From positions 1 to 64,000 of the forward strand of contig JABYQR010000180.1 in NCBI GenBank assembly GCA_022592445.1: a stretch of DNA of 64,000 bases, read 5' to 3'. The position numbers and the translations under genes are program-made. Positions within the stretch are counted from its first letter, which is position 1. Every line of letters starts with the position of its first letter. Shown one piece after another: positions 1-10,890 of this stretch. This DNA comes from Cytidiella melzeri. Taxonomy: Eukaryota; Basidiomycota; Agaricomycetes; Polyporales; Irpicaceae. A model generated the notes under the pieces. That model was not told where the DNA came from, searched no databases, and worked only from the letters and a program-made list of their open reading frames with translations.

Positions 1-1
1 A

Positions 2-958
2 CTATACATGCACAACGTGTGGCGACGCTTTGGCCTACCGGAGAAAGTCATATCTGACCGAGGACCCCAGTTTGCTGCCAAGTTCCAGAAAGAACTCTGC
101 TCTAAGTTGGGCATCCAACAGAATATCAGCACAGCATATCACCCCGAGACAGATGGCGAAACGGAACGTGTCAATCAGGAGTTAGAACAGTATCTTCGAG
201 CCTTCTGCGATTACCGCCAAACTGATTGGGCTAGACTTCTTACTACTGCCGAGTTCGCACACAACATCCGATATCACTCGGCAATTCGACATTCCCCATT
301 CAAAGCACTACTAGGATACGAACCCAGAGTAGTGGATGTCATCAATCCACATTCCAACATTCCCTCTATCACCGAGCGCATCCATCAGATGGTCCAGATC
401 CGGGATGAGCTACATGCCAGCAGCCGCATGGCAGCAGAAGCAGTACGCATGTCACGCAACAAACGAGGGTTTCAGCCATACACAGTGGGTCAGAAAGTCT
501 GGCTGGAAGGAAAGAACATTACCACCACAAGGCCCTCGGCTAAACTTGCACCCAAACATCACGGACCATTCGAGATAACCGAGGTATTGGGACCAATCAC
601 CTACAAACTCCGACTACCATCGGACTGGAAGATCCACCCTGTGTTCCATGCCGGACTTCTCACCCCGTTTATAGAAACACCGGAGTACGGACCAGCATAC
701 ACCGAACCACCCCCAGAAATCATCAATGATGAAGAAGAATACGAAGTTGAAGCAATACTCCATAGTCGACATAACAGGCAAGGGAAACTCGAATACTTGG
801 TAAATTGGACTGGGTATGGAGACTCCAAGAACTCATGGACTCGACCTCAAGATATGGAGAACGCCACAGAAGCTATAGCGGAGTTTCATAAGAATTACCC
901 TAGTGCAGTATATAAGGACCGAGTCTCGCGGAAAACAAAGCGAAGAAATCAAGCATGA
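2..958 (+). CDS. Ty3/gypsy pol C-terminus: integrase core and chromodomain (partial)
   Basis: The reading frame is open from the window edge to the TGA at 956-958. It starts inside the integrase catalytic core: the second catalytic Asp is in SDRGPQF and the catalytic Glu is in the GETERVNQELEQ segment that follows the HPETD motif. A basic C-terminal DNA-binding region follows (GQKVWLEGKNI, then LPSDWKIHPVFHAGLL). The last ~70 residues form a chromodomain (EYEVEAILHSR, LVNWTGYG, NSWTRPQDM). Chromodomains of this class guide integration to modified chromatin in other chromoviruses. Protease, RT and RNase H are expected upstream, outside the window. No internal stop is seen. Confidence 0.95.
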   Translation, partial: LYMHNVWRRFGLPEKVISDRGPQFAAKFQKELCSKLGIQQNISTAYHPETDGETERVNQELEQYLRAFCDYRQTDWARLLTTAEFAHNIRYHSAIRHSPFKALLGYEPRVVDVINPHSNIPSITERIHQMVQIRDELHASSRMAAEAVRMSRNKRGFQPYTVGQKVWLEGKNITTTRPSAKLAPKHHGPFEITEVLGPITYKLRLPSDWKIHPVFHAGLLTPFIETPEYGPAYTEPPPEIINDEEEYEVEAILHSRHNRQGKLEYLVNWTGYGDSKNSWTRPQDMENATEAIAEFHKNYPSAVYKDRVSRKTKRRNQA

Positions 959-1140
959 GCACAGCCGCTGACATTACTGCCCTTGCTATCGCTGCATCTG
1001 CTGCCCTTGTATTCTCCATCCTCATCATCTACTACCACGTCACTGTCGTTCTCCCTGACCAACAGAGAACACTCGAACACAGTTCTCACTATATCAAAGA
1101 TCGTTCCAACGCCGGCTCCCATATTCCAACTTGGGACTAA
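955..1140 (+). CDS. Small membrane ORF after pol (post-pol ORF 1)
   Basis: A 61-residue ORF whose ATG overlaps the pol stop codon as ATGA (955-958), an arrangement that allows termination-reinitiation. Residues ~5-33 are strongly hydrophobic (ALAIAASAALVFSILIIYY), so a single membrane helix or signal anchor is predicted, followed by a short polar tail. It matches no family I recognise. It is kept as a real feature because the start and the hydrophobic stretch recur in the decayed copy at ~54662. It lies where env-like genes sit in some retroelements, but no envelope feature other than the hydrophobic segment is visible. Confidence 0.6.
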   Translation: MSTAADITALAIAASAALVFSILIIYYHVTVVLPDQQRTLEHSSHYIKDRSNAGSHIPTWD

Positions 1141-1142
1141 AC

Positions 1143-1508
1143 ATGTTCTTTTACCTTGCCTTCTTCCTCGCCCTGTTCTCCTTCCTGGTTCCTGCATTCT
1201 TCCTTGGCTGGCAGGGCATTCCGGCCCAGCTGCCAATCTATTTCGCCTTCGCCGTTGTTTTTTCTCTCCCTGTTTTGGCTTTCCAATATACCCGAGTCAC
1301 AACCAAGTTTTCTCGTGACACCATAATGTTGTTCGTGGAAAACCGTGATCAGTTGGACCAGATCAATCGGGATCACAAACAGCATCATATAAATTCGTTC
1401 TGGGCCTCCCTCGATCCCCACCAACAGGACGCCCTGATCGAGTACCACTTCCAACGAACCGTCAATCGTTGGCCAAAGAACTACACCCTCCCTATACCAT
1501 CCGATTGA
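1143..1508 (+). CDS. Membrane ORF in env position (post-pol ORF 2)
   Basis: A 121-residue ORF starting two bases after the stop of the preceding small ORF. Its first ~60 residues contain two hydrophobic segments (MFFYLAFFLALFSFLVPAFF and LPIYFAFAVVFSLPVLAF) separated by GWQGIPAQ, so two membrane helices are predicted. The C-terminal half is polar and charged (FSRDTIMLFVENRDQLDQIN). The decayed copy keeps the same N-terminus (MSFYLAFFLAMFSFL at ~54826) before an in-frame stop. No known family is recognised. An assembly, membrane-targeting or env-like role is only an inference from position and hydrophobicity. Confidence 0.6.
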   Translation: MFFYLAFFLALFSFLVPAFFLGWQGIPAQLPIYFAFAVVFSLPVLAFQYTRVTTKFSRDTIMLFVENRDQLDQINRDHKQHHINSFWASLDPHQQDALIEYHFQRTVNRWPKNYTLPIPSD

Positions 1509-1521
1509 TCTATCATTCTCT

Positions 1522-2631
1522 ATGTCTTTCCAAACTCCTTTCCTTTCATACCCCAACTTCTCCTTCGGCCACGGCAGTGCCTTCATTCATTTTCTTTACA
1601 ATTATGCTTGTCTTTCCACTTTCAGTAACCCTCCCATCACCGATGTTGCACCTAGTAGTGCTGCACACTTTCCTAACCTTTTATTCTCGTCTATGGCAGT
1701 CATCATGGAGTTATTTCGACACGTCATGGAGGCGTATGAAGACGATGAGGTCTACACCATCCAGATCAACACGGTGGATTTCTCACGCAACCGTACATAT
1801 CGGAGTCCCAGGTGCCGTAGGGCTTTCTGCCGAATGGCGCATTTGCGGCTCGTTTGGGAGCACCCCAACCACGATGGTTTCATTGACCAATGGTTCGACA
1901 TTCCTGACCCCATCAACCACGCTCGCACGTTTACACCTTCACCTATCGTTGAATACACTACCATGCCTGGAGATCGACCTGACTGGGCCAATGCTACCAT
2001 TCAGGGAAGCACTCAGACGTTCCTCATGGTCTTCCGTCGACAACTTCCCCCTGTCTTCGGCAATCGAGCAGACGAACTGGACTGTGAAGGCCCATGGCTA
2101 CGGGCAGTACGAGATCGGGAATTTCTCCGTGCAAGGACCATCCCTACTGCACGACTTCCTCTCGAGTTAGCTGCCACCGAACAAATGGTTCAACAGCTCG
2201 TCGCCTCACAGGACCAACGAGTACCAAGATCTCGTTTTGATCTTATCCTGTGGGAATGGTTGGCACGATTGGAGCAACTTCGAAGGGATCGGGATCTTCG
2301 TCTTCGCACTACTGTCATACGACGCGAAGCAATATCTATCAACGCCCGGGCTAATACTCATTACTACCGAGTCCCACGCCCACCTCTGGCTCGGTCCAGA
2401 ACGGAGAATGAGCCGCAGGTCGAATGCCCTCGTCAACGACGTTGCATGACTCCCCCTACCCCCACACCGCCTCCAAGACCACCAGCTCCCACTCCTACCA
2501 ATGCCCCATTGACCAGACTAAGGACAGTGCCTGCCCTCGTCGAAGACAATGATACCACGCCGGAGTCTCCTCCTTCACCGTTGACTCCACTCAGTGACGA
2601 CGACGCAACACTCGCAAACAACGAGTCTTAA
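1522..2631 (+). CDS. Large post-pol ORF 3, unknown function
   Basis: A 369-residue ORF ending just before the purine-rich tract. The first ~55 residues are hydrophobic and aromatic and could be untranslated; an internal Met (MAVIMELFRHV) is an alternative start. The central part looks globular and rich in Arg, Trp and Phe (FIDQWFDIPDPINHAR, FDLILWEWLARLEQLRRDRD). The last ~80 residues are a proline/threonine-rich low-complexity tail. No zinc knuckle, protease or polymerase motif is visible. A decayed version is present at ~56080-57000, interrupted by stops. Function unknown; membership of the element is supported by position and by conservation in the second copy. Confidence 0.6.
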   Translation: MSFQTPFLSYPNFSFGHGSAFIHFLYNYACLSTFSNPPITDVAPSSAAHFPNLLFSSMAVIMELFRHVMEAYEDDEVYTIQINTVDFSRNRTYRSPRCRRAFCRMAHLRLVWEHPNHDGFIDQWFDIPDPINHARTFTPSPIVEYTTMPGDRPDWANATIQGSTQTFLMVFRRQLPPVFGNRADELDCEGPWLRAVRDREFLRARTIPTARLPLELAATEQMVQQLVASQDQRVPRSRFDLILWEWLARLEQLRRDRDLRLRTTVIRREAISINARANTHYYRVPRPPLARSRTENEPQVECPRQRRCMTPPTPTPPPRPPAPTPTNAPLTRLRTVPALVEDNDTTPESPPSPLTPLSDDDATLANNES

Positions 2632-2642
2632 AGGGGAGGTAA
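2630..2642 (+). other. Polypurine tract of element 1
   Basis: A purine-rich run (AAAGGGGAGGTAA) immediately precedes the LTR start TGTTACG. This is the expected position of the plus-strand primer. The decayed copy has the matching tract AAGGGAGGTAA just before 57012. Confidence 0.8.
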
Positions 2643-3383
2643 TGTTACGAATGGTCTTCACACCCTATTATTTTCCTTTACTTCTTCGATTACCTTGATA
2701 ACCAGTTATCTTCTTTTACAATTGCCTTGACGATCCAACTCGCCTTTCCTCCATCATTCCCTGATCCACATCGCCTCCGTTCAACACGGACTATTATGTT
2801 ATCAGTTGCCTTCTGATGTCCATTCAAACCTCGGACCTAACTCCGATTGGTTACCATTGCTTTGGCTCAACCCTCGGCCTTTCCATACCTCCGTTACCAC
2901 TCCATCGGGTCCAACCCCGTCTATCCCCTGTTTCGGATCCAACTCCGTCTATCCCCTGTTTCGGATCCAACTCTGTCTATCCCCTGTTTCGGGTGCAACC
3001 CCTTCTCTATTGATTCCTGCCTCATGTTTCACCTTTCTATTGTTCCTTGTTTCCGCACCTTGACGGTCTTTTCTCTCATTGGCTCTCCAGAGTAGTGGCT
3101 GTTCTCTGTGCATTGTTCTTCCTTTCTGTTTCTCCGATTTGTTACCACTACCTCGGACTGGTCCAAAAGTAGTTAGGTCAACATGTATAAATAGCCGTTA
3201 AACATGGGGCTAGAACCTCAGTCTATCCACTTCGTATCAATATTCCTTCTATCGAACCATCATCTGTCTGCCACTGTGCTTGACAGCGACCGCGCGGCCT
3301 AGACCATCATCAGACCTTGAGTGTAGCTACACCAAGGGGTTCTGACCTGACAACTTGTCCCTTGACAATAGTCGGTCTTAACA
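2643..3383 (+). repeat. 3' LTR of element 1
   Basis: Starts TGTTACGA directly after the polypurine tract and ends TCTTAACA, giving the short inverted ends TGTTA/TAACA expected of LTRs. Length 741 bp. The homologous LTR at 57012-57694 has the same ends and order. It contains an imperfect tandem motif around 2915-3000 (the segment ATCCAACTC-GTCTATCCCCTGTTTCGG occurs several times). A TATA box lies at 3186. Confidence 0.9.
3186..3193 (+). promoter_or_regulatory. TATA box in the LTR of element 1
   Basis: TATAAATA lies in the 3' third of the LTR, the expected place for the U3 promoter. The decayed LTR keeps it in the same context (TATAAATG near 57499). Confidence 0.6.
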
Positions 3384-3590
3384 CTCAATGTGTGCACCAC
3401 TACGCCCGGCACTACGCTCACCAAGGTGTCGCGATGTCCTTGTTACTCATCAGAGGGCGGCGTCTGCTGATCAATTGCGAAACGCTTGGCAGCATGATCT
3501 ATTGGCAACAGGGAGGGCGGAAACATCACAGCGCACGCAGCAGTACAGAGGTCTACTAACAAAGTCGGCAGGTCCCAATGACTCTATGTC

Positions 3591-5386
3591 TCACATGGAG
3601 GTAGAAGCTCCGTCTCCAGCAGGGACATTTTCGGAGGCCTGCTTCGCTCTCAACTTCGCGCTGGGACCCCTCTTCTTTCCCTTGTCCGAACGTTGCTTTC
3701 TGGGCTTTCTGCCAACGAGGGGGGTATTGCTGACGGAGAAGACACCAGTCTGCGGCAACACGGTTGACGGTCCTGGTTCATTGAGCGGGGGCAATACCGG
3801 GCTAGAGGCGGATGAGGGGATACCTGCGGGTATGGCAGAGGAAGAATCGCCTGCCGGAGACTGGTTGCCGGGAGAAACGGTCGATGTCTCACCTGCTATG
3901 CTACCTGAGGGCGAGCCACCAGTGAGGCTGCACTGTTGCTCCCATATTTCCAGCTCGTCTCGGGTGAACTTGCGAAAGTAGGTCGAGCCCGACGACCACG
4001 CGTTGTACAGAGTTTGTAGCTCGAGCCGAGAGCCAATGGTGCCGGGCGCAACAAATTGAGGGAGTGGTCAGTTCATGACGACAATACCATACTTGTCCGT
4101 GATGTGTTCCTTGAAGTTGTCGTAGAGCATCCGGCCGACCTTCTTCGGAAGAGCGATTTTCACTGTAATCGAGCATCAGACATTGTGATGGTACACCGTA
4201 GAACGTAACTCACCGAGCTCGTTGTATATGAGCTTGCTAGTCTTGCTCTTCAGTTGCATGAGCTCGTTATGGTACGTGTTGGCAGTTCCTAACCAATGAG
4301 GTGAGCACTATGATCACACAACTAACGATGAGCGCAAAAACCCACCTTGCATACCGCTAAGACAAAAACACCCGAGCTTTCCGGCGAAGTCTGCAATAGA
4401 CATGTTGTTTGTGAGCTGGAAGAACTCGTCGACACGATCTCCAGTTGTCCAGACTTGAGGGACAACGACTGATTGGCTGTCTGAGCGAACAGCCACCAAC
4501 AGGATCTCTAATCCCGTGCGGTTATGAAGAGCCTCCATCTGTTGGCGTGCATTAGCCGTTGTATGTCTCATCTCATCCCCGAGCACTTACCTGGCCCTGA
4601 ACGCTTGCAAGTGTTGCTTGTGCGTCGTGAAACGCGTTCAGCGAGACATGATGTACAGCAGTCTTCTTCATGTCCTTGACCTCTGCAAGCCGTACCAGCT
4701 CGTCTTCAGTCGCTTCGGCTTGCTCCTCCTTGGACATCGCCTTCCAAACGTCGCGAATATCCGTGATCAAGTTGTTGACCTTTGGCCGAGGAACACCGAG
4801 AGGGAGGGCTGGGTACAGGACCATCAGTATCAAAGCGCGGCGTATCATCCACACTAGAGAAACACGTATCGTCATTCCTCAGTTTCATCTCCTTAGACAC
4901 GAACGCGTTCCAGCGACTTGTCTGACGCGTGTGCTTCTTGTTACCGGACTGTTGGAGGAGGCGTTCATACCAGTATTTGACACTGTTGGTGCCAACGTCC
5001 TCAAACAAAGCCTCTGCAAGTTTCCACACTTGTAATAACGTGTCGTTGAGCTTCTTGTTGGCAAATTCATTCTTGCTCTTCCTTTGGTCAGAGCGTGTCT
5101 TCTTTTCTGCGGGAGTCAAAGACTTAGTCTGCGTTTTTTGTACCTTGGTTCTGTAACGCCAGGGGACGCGAGGCTTCGAGGCAAGTATGGTCCGGGTACC
5201 TTTGAAGTACCGCTGGGCTTTTGAGACGACGACGACCATAGCGACGACGGTGTTCCACGCGCCAAGGGGAGGGTTTGAAAGCACACCACGAGACACGCGC
5301 TGGCTAAGGTTTTTGCTGGCCCGCCCTCCATCACACTGGAAGTTCGCACAGTCAACGTGGTCACGTTTGCATTGCAGGGCTACCAA
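3591..5386 (-). pseudogene. HMG-box-like companion gene of the KDZ element, with an internal stop
   Basis: A multi-exon gene on the minus strand, read as roughly five exons (5386 to ~4870, ~4810 to 4593, ~4555 to 4346, ~4290 to 4215, ~4165 to 3591). Three introns are clear, for example the one starting GTAAGTGCTCGG after the GQ codons near 4590. The N-terminal part is basic and contains WNAFVSKEMKLRND followed by DIRDVWKAMSKEEQ, an HMG-box-like layout. Later segments read HDAQATLASVQGQ, LFVAVRSD-like residues, YGIVVMN and PLPQFVAPG. The C-terminus is Ser/Pro-rich with a basic KPRKQRSDKGKKRG patch. From memory, similar proteins accompany KDZ transposases in Agaricomycetes. A TGA at 4068-4070 interrupts the final exon between VVMN and PLPQF, where relatives usually have Trp; the frame stays open on both sides. 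Function inferred: DNA binding for the element. Confidence 0.6.
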
Positions 5387-5419
5387 AAATCAACAACAGT
5401 AAGAATGAAGCCACGTATG

Positions 5420-6938
5420 CTAACAGGAGAGGGAATAGTATCTGCAATTTGAGAGGGCATCAAGATCGAGCGTAGTTTCTGGCGTGCATTGCACGATCGG
5501 CGGGGGGTAGGCTGATCCAGCGCCACAGCCATTTGGCCTCCATGACGGTGAGGATGGGCCCCATGACACAGATGAACTCGACCTGAGTGTCGCACTGCAG
5601 GCGAGCGTCGTAAGCGTTGAGAATGTACGTGTTGTCGTAGCCGAAGGAGTCGACGAATTCGTCAATAATGCTGCCAAGGGAGGGGACCAGTTCACCGCGG
5701 CGTGCACGAGGCGCTGCCAGGCTGACCGACAGTACGTCGCCTTCGACGTTGCGATGCTTCATGTACTTGAGAGGTTGAGCGGTTGCGCCAACCGGACCTG
5801 ATAGCAGATAGCTCAGTCATCAATTGCATTACAATACAGTAGCTGTAGTACTCACCAGCTTGCATCGCACTCTTCCCTTTCGCACCGCTGCTGGTAGCCG
5901 TGCTGGGCTTGTTGTCGTCTTCTGAGTCGACATCCTCGACAGATGGACGTACAGCGTTGGAACCCTTTGCCTGCTTGGACGATGGCGGAAGTGTTACGGG
6001 TCAGATGGTTTTGTTGTACGATAAGGTGCTCTTACATACCTGCGCTGACCAAACTGGTGTCGCTGCGGCCGAGCGTGCGGGGGTTCCTACGGCCGAGCAT
6101 GCGGGGGTCACTGCGGCCGAGCGTGCCCTGGCTGTCGGCGTTCGAGGCTGTGCGGGAATGGGAGGAACGTCCACATAGTTGAACTTGAGATCATCGAAAC
6201 GCGCTGTAAACGCTTCAAAGTCTTCACTTAACTCTTTCGCTGCTGCGATGTTTTGACCCCATGCAATCATGTACTTGATGGCCTGGGCTAACGTATCGAG
6301 ACGCTTGAGCTTGGGATCCTCTTGACCATCATAAAACTGATGAACATTGCCCCTGTGTACACCATCAGCCGTGCCAGACACGCATATTGACTATATCACT
6401 CGCCATTTCATTCCAATCAACTCGCGGCCATTGTTCCCACACAACACTGGATAATACTTCCCCTTGTCTGTCAGTAAGGAGGCGAGGGAGGGAAGCATCG
6501 CAAGCCGATCTATGTGCTCGAGTTGTTGTGCGGGCGTAGAATCCCTCATGGCTTGTAAGAACCGGCCGAGAGGCTGCAGTAGCTTCACTTCGTAGTCGCT
6601 ACGACATAGAAATGCCATAGGGAATGCTGACCATCCTTCGCCAGTAGCGTACAGGGGCCAGCTTTGAGAGCGAGTTCAAGTCAGTGAGAATAGATCACCA
6701 TTGATACAACTTACCTCTCAGGCCTGTACACAGCATCTATCCGCGAACTACCCATCAAGAGAATCCTAAGATCTTCAGCTGGAGTTTTGGGGCCAGGTGA
6801 GCGAAGATGGAACGGCATAGTGTTTCTTGCGTAGTGTCGAGGTGGTGTGTGAACAAAGAGTGCGTAGAGCGCCGTAGCAGAATCAGAGCTGGAACGAAGG
6901 TGAGTTGCGCGTTCAGAGATTAGATGGATTGCTGTCAC
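5420..6938 (-). CDS. Unrecognised multi-exon gene next to the KDZ transposase
   Basis: Several long open stretches on the minus strand appear to be exons of one gene: ~6938-6711, ~6618-6391, ~6381-6001 and ~5762-5460. The translation is soluble, moderately charged and without recognised domains; examples are YEVKLLQPLGRFLQAMRD, LAQAIKYMIAWGQNIAAAKEL and FGYDNTYILNAYDARLQ. A 24-bp tandem repeat at ~6066-6130 (three units) encodes the eight-residue period in SAAVTPACSAVGTPARSAA. The gene is divergent from the KDZ transposase and upstream of the HMG-like gene. It may be a third element gene or the 5' part of the HMG-like gene. Exon borders are approximate and no function is proposed. Confidence 0.4.
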
Positions 6939-7075
6939 TTACTCAACTCGATCGCCTATTGCACTTTGAACCAACTTCGGCCTTGCACTGGCAGTCGACA
7001 CGACCACACAACCCCCTGGATCTCTTCAACATTATTTCTCTTCAGCACTGCAAGTGATACGTACCTCTCAAAGAA

Positions 7076-10000
7076 ATGGCGAAGACGAACGCGTCGAAAG
7101 TCCGTAGTTCTCGGCAAGTACATAGGACCAGGCTTGCTTGTCTGGGTGAACAACAAATGGCACATCCCGAAGCACGAGGATTGCGGAGGGCTGTCAATAG
7201 GAGTCTAGGGATGCAAGCTGTTGCGCAGGAGCGTCTGGAAACAAGCCAGCGGATACAACGGCAGCTGCAAGGTAAGCACTTACATTGTCTGTCGCCACTA
7301 CACAGCTGACACATCGTGTATTGGCAGGACTCGGCGAGACTTCTCGCAATGTGCTGGTTGAGAATCTCTTCCAACTCGAGCACGAACCTGAGACTATTGT
7401 CCTTCCTGGTAGAGAGAAGGAAGAAGCGGAGTGGGAGGACGTTGCGATGGAGGGAGGCGACCTTGGGGTGCATGAGACATTCATCCATGCAATACAGGAT
7501 GTTAGCCGGCAAGTATCAGCTGTACGTCCCTTTTCAGAGCTGACTATTTACGCAGCTGGAAACGAGGCTGGGGACGTAAGACGAAGACATGGCAGCAGCG
7601 GCGCGTTCGCCAGCAGGAAGCGTGGGGGGACGTATTTGAACCTCTGACACAGACGTACATTCAATGGATATACCCTGCGCAGCCAGGGCCAATAGTCGAT
7701 GAATCTGGGCTTAATGCTGCCGCAGATGGGATCACTCAGCCAGGTCCGGACGCTCCTATCACCGTGATCACAGCTGAGACACTGGAATACACCGTCAACG
7801 TACTCTGTCTTTTCTCTCGTGAGACAGAGCTCACAGTGACTCGCCTCCCCAGCAGTCTTTCCCCCGCCCTCGATCTCATGCGACATGGCTTTCTTGCCAA
7901 GACCCCCAGCAGGCCGTCAGTTGCAGTCTCTATCAAGACGTTGGAGTTGCTGTATCGCTTACGCCAAAGGAAGGCGTCTTATAGTGTGGAGGTGTTCACA
8001 AAGGTGTTGTGTGATTATTACCAGGTCTGTGGTCATATCGCAGCTTCCGTTACTAAACTGATAGCGCTGTAGATGCCCTATCGCTGACATTTACGAGAAA
8101 TCATAGGCGACACGTTCGAAGTGTACCTCCGCATCATCAGACATGTGGACAAGCTCGTGCATGGGACATTGGGATGGGATGGTCCAGACTGGAGGCCGCG
8201 GAACGCATGTCGAGCATGCTGTTATGTGGTATGTGAAGTAGACTTAGATCCGCTTACGCCTGCTGATGTTTTACAGCTTGAAAACGAGCCCCCCCTCCGC
8301 TTCAGCCGGCTGTATGCCATGGACGGCAACAACAGCTTGAAACGAATGGCAACCACCGCTGACCGCACAGCTGCAGACACTCGCGTACTGGACGACAGCA
8401 CGTACTTCCTCTCTCGTCAGTTCGTCGACCAGTACGCCAACGAGATTCGTGGTCGAGAGGCCAAAGGCCCGGCAGTGAGGAAACGAGGAGGGGACAACAT
8501 GTCGGACGATGAACGCGAGCCCGAGGAGCACGCTCAAACGGTGGAAGGCGACCCAACCAATGGTCTAAGTCGGCGCGAAGGCAGCCCCCCTCCTGCGGAG
8601 GCGGTCAATGGCATTGAAGCGTCCGCCGAGTCTGCCGACCTTCGCAAGAAACTCCTGGCTCAGTGTGTCGACAATTGGAAGAGTGCGGCGAAGGAGGAGT
8701 CGAAGCGCATGTGGTCAATATTTGATGAGTCGGGCATCTTTGCCTCAGCATGTCGGCACGGCCTCGTGCTCTGGATTATAGACATGGTCAAGTCGGGTGG
8801 ATTGTGAGTTCATTTACCTATCGCTTGAGTCACGCCGCTGATCATCCGGGGCATCACATTCCAGAGCCAAGTATCCTCTTGCAACGGTGGCAAAGGTATT
8901 GGATACCATTGGGAAAGACACTCTGGGAGGCTACGACATCGGTTGTGCTTTCCTTTCCACCATACAACGGAGCTCCCTCGCACCGACATTTGCGGAGAAG
9001 AACGGCCACTTCTGCGTCTGCGCCTTCCACGGCTACAGTCACTGTCATACCTGCCAGATGCAATTTCACCCCAACAACATCACCGGCGCTGGTCTCGAAG
9101 ATCTCGAGACCATGGAGCGTATATTCAGCGCCTCCAATCAGCTGGTATCAGTCAGCCGCTACGCCTCTCCCTATCGACGACGTCTCTTCTTAGAGGCGTA
9201 CTTCAGACAATGGGATGAAGACAAGGCGCTGAATACTGGCACATTCATTCTTAGCAACTACAAGCAAGCTACAGATGTCCTCGAGCACAACGACGAGGTG
9301 CTTCGAGAAGCAATGGTGTCACTGAACATCACGGACGCGGACATGGACAGCTGGGAGCAGGAAGAACTTCGGTTCTTTGCGCAGATAGGTAACGAAGACG
9401 AGTACGACGTCCACGCCGTCGTCTACGTCGAGCTTCTGCAGGAACTCCGAGACCTGGAGCTGAAGAGAACGCAAGCAAACACCAGGTTCTTACACTACAC
9501 GCCATCAGCAACTGAAGCTGGCACCTCTAGCTACCGCAAAGACCTCGCCTCTACTCGACAACTGGAGAGCAAGAGACGCCACGCAAACGAACAGTACGAG
9601 CGCGTCAGCTTGGACGTTTGCGCGCTTGAAGTCGAGATGGGGCTGACCACCCGGTGGACACCTTCCACGCCGCAGTACATGGAGGCTCTGCAGTACATCA
9701 AGGAGAGGAAGTATCACCGCGCTCTCAACAAGCTGCAAAAGCTGGTGACCCAGCAGCTCTTTGAGTTGCACAAGCTCAATGTCGCACAAACCGGTATGCT
9801 TTTTGTTCACGCCGTGATCAAGCTGACACATGTTCTCAGGTTACAAGATGAGAACGCACATCGCAAAGTCCCTCCAAACACGTTGCAAGGCCATTCAGCA
9901 TGCTGTCAAGACTTACAATGCTGCTGCCGCCTCGCTCAGTCCTCCACGGCCCCCTCTCACCTGGTCCCGCGTGGCCAGTTTCAATTTCCTCGAAGAGTTC

Positions 10001-10537
10001 ACTCTCCTGCAAGATACTCGCAACGACATCCGCGACAAACCGTGGAGCAAGCCAGCGATCCGCGAAGCTATGAAGCTTCGACATCGTTTAGCTCGAGCGC
10101 AAGAGGAGGTGAGCCGCCTCAACGTTGAAGTCCGCCGTCTGCATACGGCCATCTGCGACGAGGCTATTCTTTTCGACGACGTCTTGAGGCGTCTCAACAG
10201 CAACAACGACCCCCTCCTAGGTGCTACCTCTGACTTCATCACGCGGCGCAGGAAGGCGAACGATCACCTGCTTACGCGTATTCACCAAGTCTATGCGCTC
10301 AGGGGGTATACTGGTGTGAAGGGACCGGGGACACGACTAGGTGGCGAAGCACGTCCGCCCAACAAAGAATGTATGCCAATCATACCCGAACTCCCCAATG
10401 GACTTCTTGCTATGCCCCTGAAGGATGATGAGGACAATGAGGACAACGGTGACGACATTGACGCGCTCGACGGTGATGAGGAGCAAGCATCTATGGACAG
10501 TCTTGTGCAGTTTGTATCAGAGCTAGCTTTGTCTTAG
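7076..10537 (+). CDS. KDZ-superfamily transposase
   Basis: A multi-exon plus-strand gene whose exons are open throughout. Introns I can place include 7272-7328 (approx.), one near 7511-7555, one ending at ~8106, one near 8229-8276, 8804-8862 (approx.) and ~9793-9838. The exon opening with WKRGWGRKTKTWQQRR matches the Trp/Arg-rich N-terminal part of KDZ proteins. The catalytic core is visible: Asp in YAMDGNNSLKR, Asp in GGYDIGCAF, and Glu in LETMERIFSASNQL, with the Cys/His segment CAFHGYSHCHTCQMQF between the last two. The C-terminal third is a coiled-coil-like region and an acidic tail (DDEDNEDNGDDID). All catalytic residues appear present, so it may be functional. KDZ elements are large DNA transposons common in Agaricomycetes. 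I could not find terminal inverted repeats for this copy. Confidence 0.85.
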
Positions 10538-10890
10538 TACTATTCCACGCCACACACGTTAATGCAGCAGAATTTTGATCTTTTGATGCGCATACTTGCA
10601 TCCTCGCGCGGATTCGCATGGCCGGCACAACGTATAATACGAACAAAATGTGTTGTATATATTTGTAGTCATACATACAGGCAGTAACTAACCTTACAGA
10701 GCAGAGAGCAGTACGACGGGAGGACAGGACGGCAGAAGAGTGGCGAGAGGTACGCCATCATAGGGAAGGGAGCGCCAGCAGAAGGGCACGACGAAGAACC
10801 GGACATAAGGGAGCGCCACAAGGAAGGCGCCAAGGCACCAGGGGAGGGAGGGCGGAAGAACAGTGGCGAGGAAGAGCCTGTCGAGTGACG

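Larger units (their letters stand above)
1..3383 (+). mobile_element. Ty3/gypsy chromovirus (element 1), 3' part
   Basis: This is the 3' portion of an LTR retrotransposon whose 5' part lies outside the window. In order it holds the end of pol (integrase plus chromodomain), three further ORFs, a purine-rich tract and the 3' LTR. All four ORFs are open, so this copy looks young. A heavily decayed relative lies at 53779-57694 and keeps the same order of parts, which shows that the post-pol ORFs belong to the family and are not chance ORFs in one copy. Confidence 0.9.
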
